Shown here piece by piece: positions 20,740 through 32,850 of a stretch of 64,000 nucleotides of DNA. The position numbers and the translations under genes are program-made. The DNA is from Dactylonectria macrodidyma (taxonomy: Eukaryota; Ascomycota; Sordariomycetes; Hypocreales; Nectriaceae). Position 1 is the first letter of the stretch. Each line of letters begins with the position of its first letter. Where the stretch lies: contig JAGMUV010000041.1 of assembly GCA_020744425.1 (NCBI GenBank), positions 248,001 to 312,000 of the forward strand, given 5' to 3'. The notes under the pieces were generated by a model. It was not told the DNA's origin. It made no database searches and saw only the letters and a list, made by a program, of their open reading frames with translations.

Positions 20740-21400
20740 CTAGTTCTTCACTAGGTTTGGTGCACTCGTCGAAGAGTCGACAAACTTCTGTGGGAAAAGA
20801 TGGCAGAGCTGACCAGATCCACATTGCTGATGGAACCCTGTCAAATCTCCAAAGGCCAGCCTCCAGACTTCTTGTGACGTGGTGATCGTGCAATCTGCGG
20901 ACAGCTCCCAGAGCACGAACAGTATGTCGGACTCAATCGCCGCCTTGGTCTCTCCTGTCTCGTCCTCAGCCATTTCAAGCCCGGTTTGCCGTCAGTCTTC
21001 CGTAGGCCAGTTCAACTCTGTCAAACAGGCTCTTTATCATGTACACCATGGTGGCACGGCAGATGGGCGATCGAGGAAGGGAGGAGAGAAGAGAAGGTCG
21101 AAGACCAGCAGACAGGGAAGACTGGATGGAAATGGTAAATCTGGCCCCGTGTTGTCGGAACACGCGTTAGGCCCAGTAAACGAGCGAGTCGAATCGTAGG
21201 TCGCGCGCCAGCCCTCGTTGCGCCTTCAACCCCATTAGCCCGGTCTCCCACGGGAAAAGCTTCAAGGTGCGCGGGAATCTGTCATCGTGCGAGTTGTCGG
21301 TTGCATACGCGCCACGTTCCACCCGTACGAGCAGCTATTCTCCTGGTGTGTAGACTTGCACAGCGCACGACTCAGCCCGCAATTACCGAATGATGGGGCA
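20740..21400 (-). pseudogene. Second Helitron helicase fragment
   Basis: The minus strand matches the Helitron at 3040-3830 in diverged form. AEDETGETKAAIESDILFVL parallels AEDEMRETRATTDADISFLL, and the segments resembling RHGGRF...STHP and the acidic upstream block follow in several frames. The DNA at 20795-20870 also matches 3060-3130 with an internal deletion. It is heavily decayed, lacks the HUH and helicase motifs, and serves as the apparent target of the LINE. Confidence 0.75.
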
Positions 21401-21478
21401 GATTGTTGTTGTGAATCCCGATTTGTCGTTTTCCGTATGGGGGATTCTCTGTATCTCCATGTATCCCTCGCATTTCTT

Positions 21479-21481
21479 TCC

Positions 21482-21512
<31 letters not shown>

Positions 21513-21840
21513 TGTATGTGTGTGTGTGTATGTGTGTGTATGTGTGTGTTGGGGGGGGGGGGGGGGCAAGTTGGTATTGGTGTTGGTGGTTTGGTGTTTC
21601 CGTTGTTTTTCTTTCATTTTCTTCCCTGGTTACTTTTCCCTTCTCCTTTAATTTCCCTTTTTTTTGTCTTTTTTATCCTCTTCTCTTTTTTTGTCTTTTT
21701 TTTTCTTGTCCCTTCTTCTTGTCCCTCTTTCATATCTTTTTTCCCCGTCTCTTGTCTTTTCTTTTTTTTTTTGTCCTTTTTCTTTAGCCTTTCTCTTGTC
21801 CTTTTTTCCTCGTTTTTTTTTTCTTTTTTTTTTCATCAGA
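21479..21840. repeat. Poly-T, (GT)n, poly-G and polypyrimidine tract
   Basis: A run of about 18 T is followed by a (GT)n/(TATG) microsatellite (about 21500-21548), about 17 G, and then about 240 bp of almost pure C/T on the plus strand. Long open frames here are compositional artefacts. Confidence 0.9.
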
Positions 21841-22042
21841 AATTTTGCCTTCACTCATCATCCCTCTCTTGTCGCCCTCTTCCTCCTTCCTTCGTCCCTG
21901 TGGGTGCCTTGAATAATCAAGCTTCAAGCACGCATCACCCGGCGTCATCTATTTCCTCGCCATCCACAAACAAGCCACCACTCAAGTCTCCCATCCTCGT
22001 CCCCTATCCCCCCCCCCCCACAACAGCTGTAAGAGTGTGCGC

Positions 22043-22323
22043 CAACATAAAGCTGTTGGCAACAGCGCCCAGCACCATGGAGCATACGGATGGGCGCTGT
22101 CAGGCATGAGATACACGTCGTCAAACCCATCCGAGACAGAAACAGCTTGCGCATTTTCACAGTCCCGATTGGGCGCGGCGATAGGCGTACACATCGTCAA
22201 CCCCGCTCGAGACAGAAGCAGCTTTGCGCATCTTCACAGTCCCGATTAGGGCATCACCGCCGACTAGCCGCCATATCCGTATGCTTCATGGTGCTGGGCG
22301 CTGTTGCCAACAGCTGTATGTTG
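22043..22323. mobile_element. Foldback element: 47-bp inverted repeats around a tandem duplication
   Basis: The arms at 22043-22089 and 22277-22323 are reverse complements, matching at 45 of 47 bases by eye. Between them lie two diverged direct copies of about 58 bp (about 22113-22170 and 22190-22247) sharing GAGACAGAA, CAGCTT, GCGCAT and TTCACAGTCCCGATT. No coding potential was recognised. It may be a MITE or foldback element. No clear target duplication was found. Confidence 0.7.
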
Positions 22324-22329
22324 CCGCGA

Positions 22330-23040
22330 CACTCCGATCCGCCTCTTGTTGGAAGGCAGCACGAACTTTTGTCCAGTAGACGTGCAGTCCCTTCTTCCCC
22401 GATACCCGAGATCCCATCTCGGTCAGCGACTGTCCATGTTGTCTCGCATCGTGTGCCAAGGTAGCTTCCTCAAGCCGCCGCGTTGAGCGAAGCATACTCG
22501 AGCACGACAACGGACCTTCCCTGGCTTGTGTGCTAGACACTCGCCTCGGCCCCAACGAGGGCAAGCGCACTGCGACGTGTTAGCGGAGGCGTCGGAGACG
22601 GAGAGGGTACGTGTCCAAGCTCGGAGAGCCTACTATACCTGTAACACGGATGAAATAAGAAATGAGTGCTACAGAGGTAGATGTTCGGACTGCTGCTCAA
22701 TTGCAACACCATCCTGCGCAATGAGATGCAAGTGCGCCTGTTGAATTTCGATGCGGCTCAACAAGGCGAGCCTCTTTGCTCTTGATGCCCGCCCCGATGG
22801 CGATGGTGATGAACTAGTCTTAATAGTGGGTGATAGGTTGATTTCTCGGGTCTTGGGGATAAAGTGGGAGACAAACCTGTTGACGAGCAGGAAGGATGGG
22901 TGGGTGTGTCAGCTATCCGCAGATGTTGCCTCGCAGGCAGGTCAGAGAGCTGTTAAAAGTAAGATAATAGTAGTAAATGAAGTATGGGTAGGGACGGGAA
23001 CACTTACAACATCGTCGCAGCAAATGTTCGAACAGTCAAA
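22330..23040. other. No recognised gene
   Basis: Short frames only. Nothing matched a family I recognise. Confidence 0.3.
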
Positions 23041-23078
23041 GAATCATGAAGAGGGGGGAGGGGGACCGGGAAGGGGGG

Positions 23079-23453
23079 ACCAAACGCCAAACGCCAAACG
23101 CCAAACGCCAAACGCCAAAAAAGCAGCAAACCCAAAAGCAATGAAGCAAACCCAAAAGCAAGAAAAAACGCCCGAGAACGCCGAGAACGCCAGTAAATGC
23201 CAGTAAACGCCAGTAAATGCCAGTAAACGCCAGTAAATGCCAGTAAACGCCAGTAAACGCCAGTAAATGCCAGTAAACACCAGTAAATGCCAGTAAACGC
23301 CAGTAAATGCCAGTAATCACCAGTAAATGCCAGTAAACGCCAGTAAACGCCAGTAAATGCCAGTAAACACCAGTAAATGCCAGTAAACGCCAGTAAATGC
23401 CAGTAATCACCAGTAAATGCCAGAAAATGCCAGAAAATGTCAGTAAATGTCAG
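23079..23453. repeat. Satellite: (CGCCAAA)n then 10-bp (GCCAGTAAAT/C)n
   Basis: About six copies of a 7-mer (CGCCAAA) occupy 23079-23118. After a short A-rich spacer, about 26 copies of the 10-mer GCCAGTAAAY fill 23189-23453 in near-perfect register. Variants replace the last two bases with AC, TC or AT. The length is not a multiple of any coding period, so the frames across it are not genes. Confidence 0.95.
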
Positions 23454-23916
23454 TAGCAGGAAATGGGGGAAGGGGGTGAGGTGGCCAAGCCACCAGCGAC
23501 AACCTCTTGAATATAAAAAGTGGGGATTTCAATCGCAAAAGTAGTAGAGCATCAACAAAGACTCAGCAACTCAGGCGTGAACATCCAACACAAACATTCA
23601 ACCACAGCGCGAAAGCAAGCCATCTCACCCATGTCGAGATAAGCGGTGGCATGTGCGTTGCATGCAGATATCAAGACAGAGTTTTGGGATAATTCCTGAA
23701 ACCTAGCATAACTTGCGAAGCGCCCACGGTCAGTCATGATGACTAAGGGCGGAGGATCAAAGAGGGAAGACGTCAGTGGATTCCCATAATCAAGTCCTCT
23801 TGAGCAGCGACTGGCAAAAACAGAAAGGCTAGACCACAAAGGAACAAGGTTACCGAACGAAAGTACTTGGGGGGCGTCAGTGGAGTGAAAACCGGCATTA
23901 AGGATAGGTGTGGGAT

Positions 23917-23973
23917 GAGGGAACTGAGGGAATTCAGGGAACTCAGGGAACTCAGGGAACTCAGGGAACTGAG
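23917..23973. repeat. 9-bp minisatellite (GAACTCAGG)n
   Basis: About six tandem copies of a 9-mer. On the opposite strand it reads as a PEF repeat, which explains the long but implausible open frame there. Confidence 0.85.
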
Positions 23974-24716
23974 AAAGAGCGAAAGACGAAGAGGCGAACG
24001 TCTCCAGACTCGGACTCAAAGAGAAAAGAAAAGGAAAAAATCAATACTTTACCAGCAAGATGGCCGGATCAAATGCCAATGAAGTGAGCGTGCGATCAAA
24101 GCTCAGTCGCAATTTCAACCTCAACAAGGTGATGTGTATGTGAGTGTGTCTGCTAGGACTTGATGCAGCTCAAGGAGGCGAGCTTCTTCGCTATTTATAC
24201 CCGTGAGCATGGTAGAACTTAAGGTTCACAGCAAAAGATCCAGGCGATCCATCAACGGATTCGGTGGAAACCTTTCTGGGCGACGGTTGAGCTACCTCGC
24301 TAAAGCTTACTTGGTTCTCGCATGAGACGAAAAAGATGACGTTCTGATCCAGGCGACGTCTGATACTTTGCAGTACCATGGTGTACAGCGATGCACACGT
24401 ACGTGACTTCAATGTCAGTGTCTAGCTCCCTACAGTCTTTCTGGTGAGCTGATCTCGATCGTATTGTATGTCGTGTCGTGTCGTGTCGTGTCTCGTAGTG
24501 TCTTGGAGCGTTTTGGAGCGTCTTGTCGTGTCCTCGAATGTTTTCGAATGTCTGAAAAGGTCTCATCACGCCCCGCACGTCTTGCAGGGTCCCCCAATGC
24601 CCTACACCTACCTCGCCGTGTTCCTGCACATGTTCTTCGTCGTCAGTGTGAGTATGAACGAGGTGCGATTTCCCACCTTGTCCCCACATCCGCTTCACAT
24701 TTGAGGACGACCTCCG

Positions 24717-25015
24717 CGTTTGTTTGTCAACCTCCTGTTTGTCAACCCCCTCTGTTTGTTTGTCAATCCCCTCTGTTTGTTTGTCAACCCCCTGTCTGTC
24801 AACCCCCCCCCCCCCCCCCCCTGTTTGTTTGTCAATCCCCTCTGTTTGTTTGTCAACGCCCTGTCTGTCAACCCCCTCTGTTTGTTTGTCAGCCCCCCTG
24901 TTTGTCAACCCCCTCTGTTTGTTTGTCAATCCCCTCTGTTTGTTTGTCAACCCCCTGTCTGTCAACCCCCCCCCCCCCCCCTGTTTGTTTGTCAACCCCC
25001 TCTCTTCCTTTCGGT
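24717..25015. repeat. TTTGTTTGTCAACCCC minisatellite with poly-C runs
   Basis: Irregular tandem copies of units of about 13-21 bp (CTCTGTTTGTTTGTCAACCCC and CTGTCTGTCAACC) with two long poly-C runs, about 24801-24822 and 24966-24981. An inverted, shorter version lies at 32270-32430, and a single-copy version at about 27772-27800. Confidence 0.85.
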
Positions 25016-25374
25016 CCGATGCGCACTCATCGCTGCGAACTGCCCCTCAATGTCCCGGCCCACCTCCTCCACAATGTCTGGTGTTATCAAGCTTTCGCTG
25101 ATCGCCCTCGCGACAATTCCCTTTCATGGACCAAGCACCCGTCCAGTCTAAGCAGCCACATCCTGAGGGACCCGCTCCCGACCAAATGCGTCTGTCTACT
25201 CCGTATCTCCACGGCAGTGAACTCTATCAGGTTCTTGCGGCGGGCCCGGATGTGTTTAGTGTGTGTACCATCATCACGCGAGCGTCATGGCGAACATTTG
25301 TGGTCTTGTGATCTTGTGTGTCCCCACATTCACGACAAGGTTAGAAACGACGCTCGACAGACGACACTCGACGT

Positions 25375-25870
25375 ACGATGTACGGCACGACATGATTCTC
25401 CCAATCCAAAGTCCAAAGTGTCTGCTGTGCGAGAGAAAACGAAGAGCGGGGGTGGTAGTCTGAAGTCGGCATGGATTTTCGGCGCTGGCGATTGTTGGCC
25501 GTTATCTGTGAACGATGTGATGGATCAACAGTGTTGTACTGTAGCACTGCAGGAGGCAGTCACTGTTTGGATACACTGCCGCGAAAACCTTGCGAATGGC
25601 AACACAAAAAAGAAAAGGAAAAAAAATTTTAAAGCAAAAAATAAAAAATAAAACACGCTATTATCCATAGAACAGTCAACTAAGTGAGCAATCTTCCAGC
25701 TTGTCAAGCCTATCTTTAGGTGGCGGAAGCTTTCTTAGGTCTGTGGTATAGGGTAGGGTCGTCAGTTAACCGCTTTCGCGCAGTCTTCCTCCACAACGAC
25801 GGACGATGACCAAACGACACACCAAACGGCACACACCCCTTCATCCACATGCACCCCGCTCCAGACAAGT
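25375..25870. repeat. Duplicated segment, less mutated copy (partner 36095-36603)
   Basis: About 500 bp aligns collinearly with 36095-36603. This copy has many G or C bases where the partner has A or T, mostly TG-to-TA changes. It includes an A-rich tract (about 25605-25650) and ends in the AAACGGCACACACCCC block. Confidence 0.85.
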
Positions 25871-25889
25871 AGGCAGTAGGCAACCTTTT

Positions 25890-26225
25890 CGCGGGTGGAT
25901 TAACACCAGTGGGACAAGTGTCTGACAAGCTTTTCGCGAGGTTGCAATCGCCTAATCGTGCCTCTGCCACAGACAAGGCGAGCGACAGCACAAACGTGTG
26001 TTCCGTCGTGCCATCTCAAATATCGTTCAAAGGATTTTGAGAGCCCACAATGGCATGAGCCAATGAGACGCTCTAGTCTCGCAGGAGCCGTCTACCTCCG
26101 TCACCTAGTTCAAACCTGAGTCCTCGAGCAGGAGACATTACCGACTCCTGACATCTGGTCCGCCCTCACAAGCCTTGCCAGGAGACTCTGTCTTGTTGGA
26201 AAGAGTAAGGTGCACAAGCTGCTAA
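25890..26225. repeat. Repeat module shared with 31456-31905
   Basis: Blocks such as GACAAGCTTTTCGCGAGGT, ATCGTTCAAAGGATTTTGAG and CGAGCAGGAGACATTAC are shared in order with 31456-31905, which has extra sequence in between. Confidence 0.8.
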
Positions 26226-27349
26226 GGGTTTTGACATGAATTGATCGCCATCTATCATAGATGGCATTTCCCTGAGTCTAGCCATCCTCAACGGCAGGGT
26301 ACATATCATATCATTCTGACACTGTAGAATCTGTATTTAATTCATCCTCCAACATAATTTCTGAAGCGTCTGATGCATCCAATAAGCTGCTCCATATTAT
26401 GTCTCTGAACGGTCGGCGTGGTCTCTGTTTGGTATACGGACATCTACTACATTGGTCGCATTTTAGTAGCCGACGCTCCCTAGCCAGCCATGTCCGAGGG
26501 TCCTTTGAGGCGAGCTTAACAACCTGAGGTCGGAATGTCAAGGCGCTAGTTGTCGATGCGCCCATGGTGTGAAGCGAAATGAGTGGAAAAAAAATATGAG
26601 AATGGGGTATAGCGCTTCTCTCTGTTGTGTTGAGGAGACGGTAATACCATTCATTCACAAGTGCCACACTCAACATATGGAGCGTGCTTTATAGGTAGGT
26701 AGGTTTTTATTCGCCCGGGGGGACACACCCCATGCTATGGTTTCAACGCTCCACTTTGGTTTGCCCGTTTGGTGGCGCAATAGCATTATTAAGCCTGATA
26801 CAGATCGTACGGCAGACTCCGCATTATTGGAAGTGAGCAAACAAGCAAACATCAATGGGGGCCAACAACGACCTAAGATAGCAGGGGAAATGGCAGGCCT
26901 CCTTCAGCCATTGGCATTCAATTATTATCCATTCATCAGATCAGGCTACCCTTGAACAGCGGGCACAGGAGCTTGAAGAGCATCTTGGAAAAGAGACCAG
27001 TCGGATTCGGGTCACCTAGGGAAGGAATAGACAAATTCCTCGCCCTTGCTCTCCAGAACGGTATCGCCAGCGGTGCCATATTTTTGGTGTTCCCCTTGGC
27101 GCAATATCTTCGAAGGCAACCTCACCATCTCAGGCGGTCAACATCATGCTGCATGTTTGCTATCCAATACCTAGCTAGCTTATTTTTCTAGAGCTATGCA
27201 TTTGTTTGCACTATACGAGGATAACCCCACCCCAGGTGGGCGCGTTGGTCGACAAACTGAACCAGGGCAGAAGCATGCATGTTGGCCTCCATCCATGTCA
27301 CATCCATGTCGGTGATTCAAGAGTTGTAAAGCCCCCCCCATTGTAAAGC

Positions 27350-27772
27350 CCCCCCAACTTGTTCCGTCTGTACGCAGCAAATGAACCGCCCAGGCGCACG
27401 CATGTGGCAAAGCGTCGAACCCGGCAGACACTACGGCAGGACATTCATTCAAGATGCATGTGCGACGATTGCTCACTCACCACGCCCCTGCCCTGAGCGA
27501 CGATCAAGGTCGCATGCATGATCGGAAACGACAATGCCGAGCTTGCAGAGACCACGAAGCAGATCTCGCAGATTTTTATCAAGTCAACACTCACAGGACG
27601 GTCTTGGAGTGTCCTGTAGTGTCCTCGAATGTCTTCGAATGTCTGAAAAGGTTTGTCTCGTCTTGTAGGGTCCCGCAATGCCCTACACCTTCCTCGTGGT
27701 GGGTGTATGAACGGGTGCCATTACCCACATTGTCTGCACACATCCGCTTCAAACTTGGTAAATGACCTCCCC
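27350..27772 (+). repeat. Repeat segment with an inverted partner at 32434-32847
   Basis: About 415 bp is nearly identical, in reverse orientation, to 32434-32847. The match is high enough that a 90-residue open frame is almost the same in both, but I see no protein family in it. Confidence 0.88.
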
Positions 27773-29379
27773 GTTTGTTTGTCAACCCCCTCTGTCATCT
27801 CCGTCTCGTCGAGCTTCTGGCAAGAGTGTCACTGCTCTCCTTCGGACATCACTGGGCGTTTGTTGCTCAAGCTTCGCCATACCCTTCAACCCCTACCCCC
27901 TACCCCTCACTTCTCTCCCTTCCGTCGCTACGACCTGCTCCTCAGTGTCCCGGTCCACCTCCTCCACAATGTCCGGTGCTATCAAGCTTTCGCCATCTTG
28001 GCTCAAGCTAGTCTGTCGATCTGTCTGTCTGCGCAGCGTAGAACACTGTTCGCCCTCACAATTCCCTTTCATGGACCAAGCAACAACGACAAGGCTGGAG
28101 GCGACACACGACGCGCTCGACAAGCACACGTCAAACGACACACAACACATGACTAAACTCTCAAGACATATCCAAAAGTCTAAGCCGGACCCTTGATTCA
28201 CATGCACCCCTAGATCCCGCACCACACAAGTAGATGACCTTTTTCAGGCTCTCCAAGAATGCGCGCTCCATCGCATCGTCTTACGCGTCGTCCGAACGGA
28301 TCGACCTCGAGGGTTCATCCATCCACCCCTCCATCCATGCGTAGCGAGCTTGTTCAGACACAGACGTCATTTGTCGCTACGCATCCAGTATCAGTCTCCA
28401 CTGCACTCCCGGTGTCGAAGACAGCGACGGGGTCTTCCTGTCCACAGTTGACAAGCGGCTCGGGGATCCGTAGAGGGTGAGGGCCAATCTATTCTAGGCG
28501 CACGCTCGTTTCGCGGCCTCAGTCGCCACCCTCCTGGCCGTCATACTATGCTGTCGGCCGCCGAACGGATTCTAACAGATTGGCTCAGACCAGTCCAGGT
28601 TCGGATACTGAGGTCGAGCGGCAGGCCTCGCGTGGGGGGATGCCAGGAGTGCCAGGAGTGCTGCCAAGGCTGATCAAAAGAAGCAAGAACGACGGCCAGA
28701 CACCTGTGTCTCGCGTTACTGTACAACTGCTCTTGACACAACAGCGAGCTCTGTCGTACAGTCTGCTGTCTGGAAAGACTCTCGCAGATCGCGACTGTAT
28801 CCATATCGTACGTATCATTCACGACGCTCGACAAACAGTGTATAGGTGGCGAACTGGGGCATCCCACTTCAGCTCCTCGCAAAACGTACACTGTCGAAAG
28901 TGAGGAGCAGCGACATCAAGGTCAGAAGGCGTCTGCACTTGCAGATACTGTGCATACTCGTTTCAAAATACATACGTACTCACATACCTTACCCGCTCCT
29001 GACATTCTGATCCGCTCACGGGGCAGTTCTTTGTGACTCACAATCGTCACGGACCTGACAAGGAGACATTCTCTTGTCGAAAACACAAAGGTGCTAGTTG
29101 GGGATGGAAAAGGAGAAGCCTTGGAGCTGAGCACGACGCCAGCTGCCATGACAAAAGTTCAGAGCGATGAGCCGAATGATGGGCTCGATCCAAGCCTTTC
29201 GATCCCCTACCTAAGCTCTCTGGACGCTCTTGTCACATGCACCCAGGTGCCAGGCCAGGCGAACTGCTTGGAGCAGACGCGGCCCTGGCTGCACTCGCGT
29301 AACAGTCCTTAATTGGGCTCCTGCGGCCCGCCCAAGCGCCGGACAGAATCAATGTCCGCTTCTTCCGGTAACTCGAAGA

Positions 29380-29745
29380 CACGAAAAGACACTACAAGAC
29401 ACGACAAGACCCTACTTACGAATGTGTTCGAGATCAACTCGCCAAAGACCGCAGGCAATCACGCACGTATGGGTCATTGTGCAGCACGGTGCTAAAGAGG
29501 ATAGGTCATCGTCTGGGCCGGAACTTTATTCTTTTGTCCTACGCGAGAACGAACGAAGCAGGCTTTGGCAAGCTAGCCGAGCAGGGGACAGGCAAAATGC
29601 CCGTTCTTTGGTTGCTCAAGTTGTGTCTTGTCGTGTCTTGTCGTGTATTGTAGCGTCTTGTCGTGTCTTGTCGTGTCTTGTCGTGTCTTGTCGTGTCTTG
29701 TCGTGTCTTGTCGCATGTCTGGGAGGGTCTTGTCACGTCTCGTAC
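29380..29745. repeat. Foldback of 10-bp satellite (left copy)
   Basis: A short CACGACAAGA-type tract (about 29380-29415) and a longer TCTTGTCGTG tract (about 29619-29740, about 11 copies) are inverted with respect to each other. Between them is single-copy DNA including AGCAGGCTTTGGCAAG and GGTTGCTCAAGTTGTG. The same arrangement recurs at 35032-35360. Confidence 0.75.
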
Positions 29746-31059
29746 TATACTGCAAGGTCCCGCAATGTCCTACACATTCTTCGTCTAGTATTTCTGCGCA
29801 TATTCTTTGCCTTCAGCGTGTGTGTAAGCGAGCAAACGGGCCAAGAAAAACAGGGCACCCGGAAGGGGCCTGACAGCAATGCTAGGCCAGCGCCCCATGC
29901 AACCGAGGAGCTTAGTGATCGACATATTTGTCACTCAAGTGGCGTCCATGCCCTTTGATGAATCGCTCTATGTGCCAGGCCATCGCGTGTCCTGCCTGGA
30001 TGGCGGCTGCCGTGGAAGAGAAAGAAAAGAATCGCTCCATCACCATTTGCTCTGTCATCGTTGGCTTCAGTCTCTCAGTAGTCACTTTGGCTCGTCGCCT
30101 CTGCGTCCGGCTGTCAAACCCCTCTGTCATCTCCGTCTCGTCGAGCTTCTGCCAGCAGGGCTACTTCTCTCCAGCTCCGCTAGGCGTTCGTTTCCCAAAC
30201 TTCGCCCTACATACAGCGACAACCTGACGGATCCGCTCCCGATCAAGTGCGTTTGAAATTCAAGACATGAAAACTCAAGACATGTCTGTTCAAAGTCTAA
30301 ACCGGACCCTTGATTCAGATGCACCCATAGACCCCACACCTCTCATAGATGACCGTTTCAGGCTCTCAGGAAACTACTGTACATTTTATCGCACTTGAGT
30401 GAGTCAACAGTGGGGCAAGTCCAGGTGCAATGTGCGCTCCATCCATCCACGTGTAGCAACCTTGTTCGGACACACACGTCATTTGTCGCTACGCGTCCAG
30501 TATCAGTCTCCACTCCACTCCCAGTGTCAAACGACTGGCCGCACAAGCTCGTGCTTGTCGTTTTTCGATCATGCATGCGGTACATCGGCACAAAATGCCA
30601 AACGCGGAGACTGCGAAGCATCTGACAGATCTGACAGATCTGTCAACCAATCTCAACACGGTCAGACTAACATGACCTCAGCTACCAGCCCAGGCCGAAT
30701 GGAGTAGGACGTCTACACTGATAGGGGATAGGGCATGCTATCACCGTGTCGATCAAAAAGCGCGGGGGTAACGGGATGGTACGATACTGTACGACATATT
30801 TCTCCTAACCTAAAGTCAAAATTTGTCTGGTGTGCGAGGGAAAACAAAGAGCGGGGGTGGTCGAGCCGAAGTCGGTACGGATTTTGTGTATGGATTTTGG
30901 GCAAGGATTAGGGCATGGAAAAAAGAAAAAAAGACGGAAAAAAAAAAAGCCACAAACACGCTGCTATACAATAGAACAATCAACTAAGTGAGCATTCTTC
31001 CAGCTGAAGCCATTTGAGCGTCAATGTCAAGCTGATCGTTAGGTGGCGGATGCTTTCTT

Positions 31060-31198
31060 AGTAGTAGTAGTAGTAGTTGTATATTTAACGTGTTACGGGC
31101 TCAAGGTCTCGCCAACCGCCATAGGCGTAAAAACACGTGCTAAGCTGGCTATAGGGTAGTTGAGTCCCGCTCTAGGGTAGGCGGGGCCAGTCTTATCT
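31060..31198 (-). mobile_element. 5'-truncated LINE tail insertion (139 bp) with 15-bp target duplication
   Basis: The reverse complement matches the last part of the LINE at 42749-43745 and ends in the same (ACT)n tail. It is flanked by GGCGGATGCTTTCTT at 31045-31059 and 31199-31213. Two relatives of this site without the insertion exist in the window, at about 25720 and 36462, both continuing CTTTCTTAGGTCTGTGG. Confidence 0.88.
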
Positions 31199-31999
31199 GG
31201 CGGATGCTTTCTTGAGCGGAAAGGGTGTGTGGTGTAGGGTAAGGTCGTCAGTTGACCGCCCTCGCGCCGTCTTCCTCCACGACGACGGACGATGACCAAA
31301 CCAAACACACCAAACACATCAAACACACCAAACACACGATAAAGCTCGAGACATGTCAAAAGTCTAAACTGGACCCTTCATTCACATGCCACCCCGCACC
31401 AGACAAGTAGGTAGCCATTTTTGGGGCTCTCAGAGAGCTACATTTTGTCGCACTTTAGTGGACCGACAACAGTGGGACAAGTCGTTTGACAAGCTTTTCG
31501 CGAGGTCGCGCCGCGATCCGTCCGTTGCAATCGCCTAATCGCCGCTTCTGCCACCGACAAGGCGTAGGACGGCACAAACATGTCGTCCATGTGTTCCGTC
31601 GTGCTATCTCAAACATCGTTCAAAGGATTTTGAGTGTCCACAATGGCATGAGTCAAGGAGAAGCACTAGTCTCCCCGAAGCCGTCTACGCTTGTTGATAC
31701 TGTGCATGGTTACACATCTCAGAGCACATACGTCACCTATTGAAACCTGTTGAAACCTGAGTCCTCGAGCAGGAGACATTACCCACTCCTGACATCTGAT
31801 CCGCGTACGGGTGAGTTCTTTCTGACTTGCTGTGACTCACAGTCGCCCTCACGAGCCTTGCCAGGAGACTCTGTCTTGTTGGAAAGAGTAAGGTGCACAA
31901 GCTTTCGGAGGGATTGAGCATGCATATAGCTCCGATCTAAGAGGCCTTGCAGATGGTCTGAGTAAGGTCCAATGCGGCAGCAATTGTAGATAGTTTAGC

Positions 32000-32850
32000 C
32001 CAGCACGTCCTGTGCCCCAATGGAGACACACAAGACCACAGGACCACAAATGTTCGCCATGACGCGCGCGATGATGGTACACACACGTAATACATCCGGT
32101 CCCGCCGCAAGAACCTGATAAGAGTTCACTGGGTGGCTGCTTAGACTGGACGGGTGCTTGGTCCATGAAAGGGAATTGTCGCGAGGGCGATCAGCGGAAG
32201 CTTGATAGCACCAGACATTGAGGGGCAGTTCGCAGCGATGAGTGCGCATCGGACCGAAAGGAAGAGAGGGGGTTGACAAACCCAGGGGGTGGACAAATAG
32301 AGGGGGTTGGCAAACAAAGGGGATTGACAAACAGGTGGGGTTGACAAACAAACGGAGGGGGTTGAGAAACAAACAGGGGGGATTGACAAACAGAGGGGGT
32401 TGACAAACAGAGGGGGTTGACAAACAAATGCGGAGGTCATTTACCAAGTTTGGTGTGCAGACAATGTGGGTAATGGCACCCCGTTCATACACCCACCGCG
32501 AGGAAGGTGTAGGGCATTGCGGGACCCTACAAGACGAGACAAACCTTTTCAGACATTCGAAGACATTCGAGGACACTACAGGACACTCCAAGACCGTCCT
32601 GTGAGTGTTGACTTGATAAAAATCTGCGAGATCTGCTTCGTGGTCTCTGCAAGCTCGGCATTGTCGTTTCCGATCATGCATGCGACCTTGATCGTCGCTC
32701 AGGGCAGGGGCGTGGTGAGTGAGCAATCGTCGCACATGCATCTTGAATGAATGTCCTGCCGTAGTGTCTGCCGGGTTCGACGCTTTGCCACATGCGTGCG
32801 CGCGGGCGGTTCATTTGCTGCGTACAGACGGAACAAGTTGGGGGGTTGTA
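32000..32850 (-). repeat. Inverted portion of the higher-order array
   Basis: The reverse complement matches two plus-strand pieces: 32434-32847 matches 27350-27772, and 32000-32434 matches 24717-25325. The joined order supports the unit structure inferred for the array and shows that one unit is flipped. Confidence 0.8.

Noticed and set aside
21390..22109. A 239-residue Phe/Ser-rich membrane-like frame
   Set aside because: Low-complexity polypyrimidine, (GT)n and poly-G DNA; all three frames are open.
23036..23410. A 124-residue frame of YWHLLAFTG repeats
   Set aside because: Product of the 10-bp satellite read on the minus strand; no start, family or codon signal.
23189..23453. Possible CRISPR array
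   Set aside because: The repeats are 10 bp and contiguous, with no unique spacers, in a eukaryotic context.
24464..25651. A 395-residue open frame rich in CQPPLFVCQ-like repeats
   Set aside because: It is generated by the TTTGTTTGTCAACCCC minisatellite. Neighbouring frames are equally open, and the inverted copy at 32.2 kb shows the same artefact.
27454..27765. A conserved 100-residue frame repeated at 32.6 kb
   Set aside because: The similarity comes from a recent inverted duplication of DNA, not from selection on protein; no domain or start context supports a gene.
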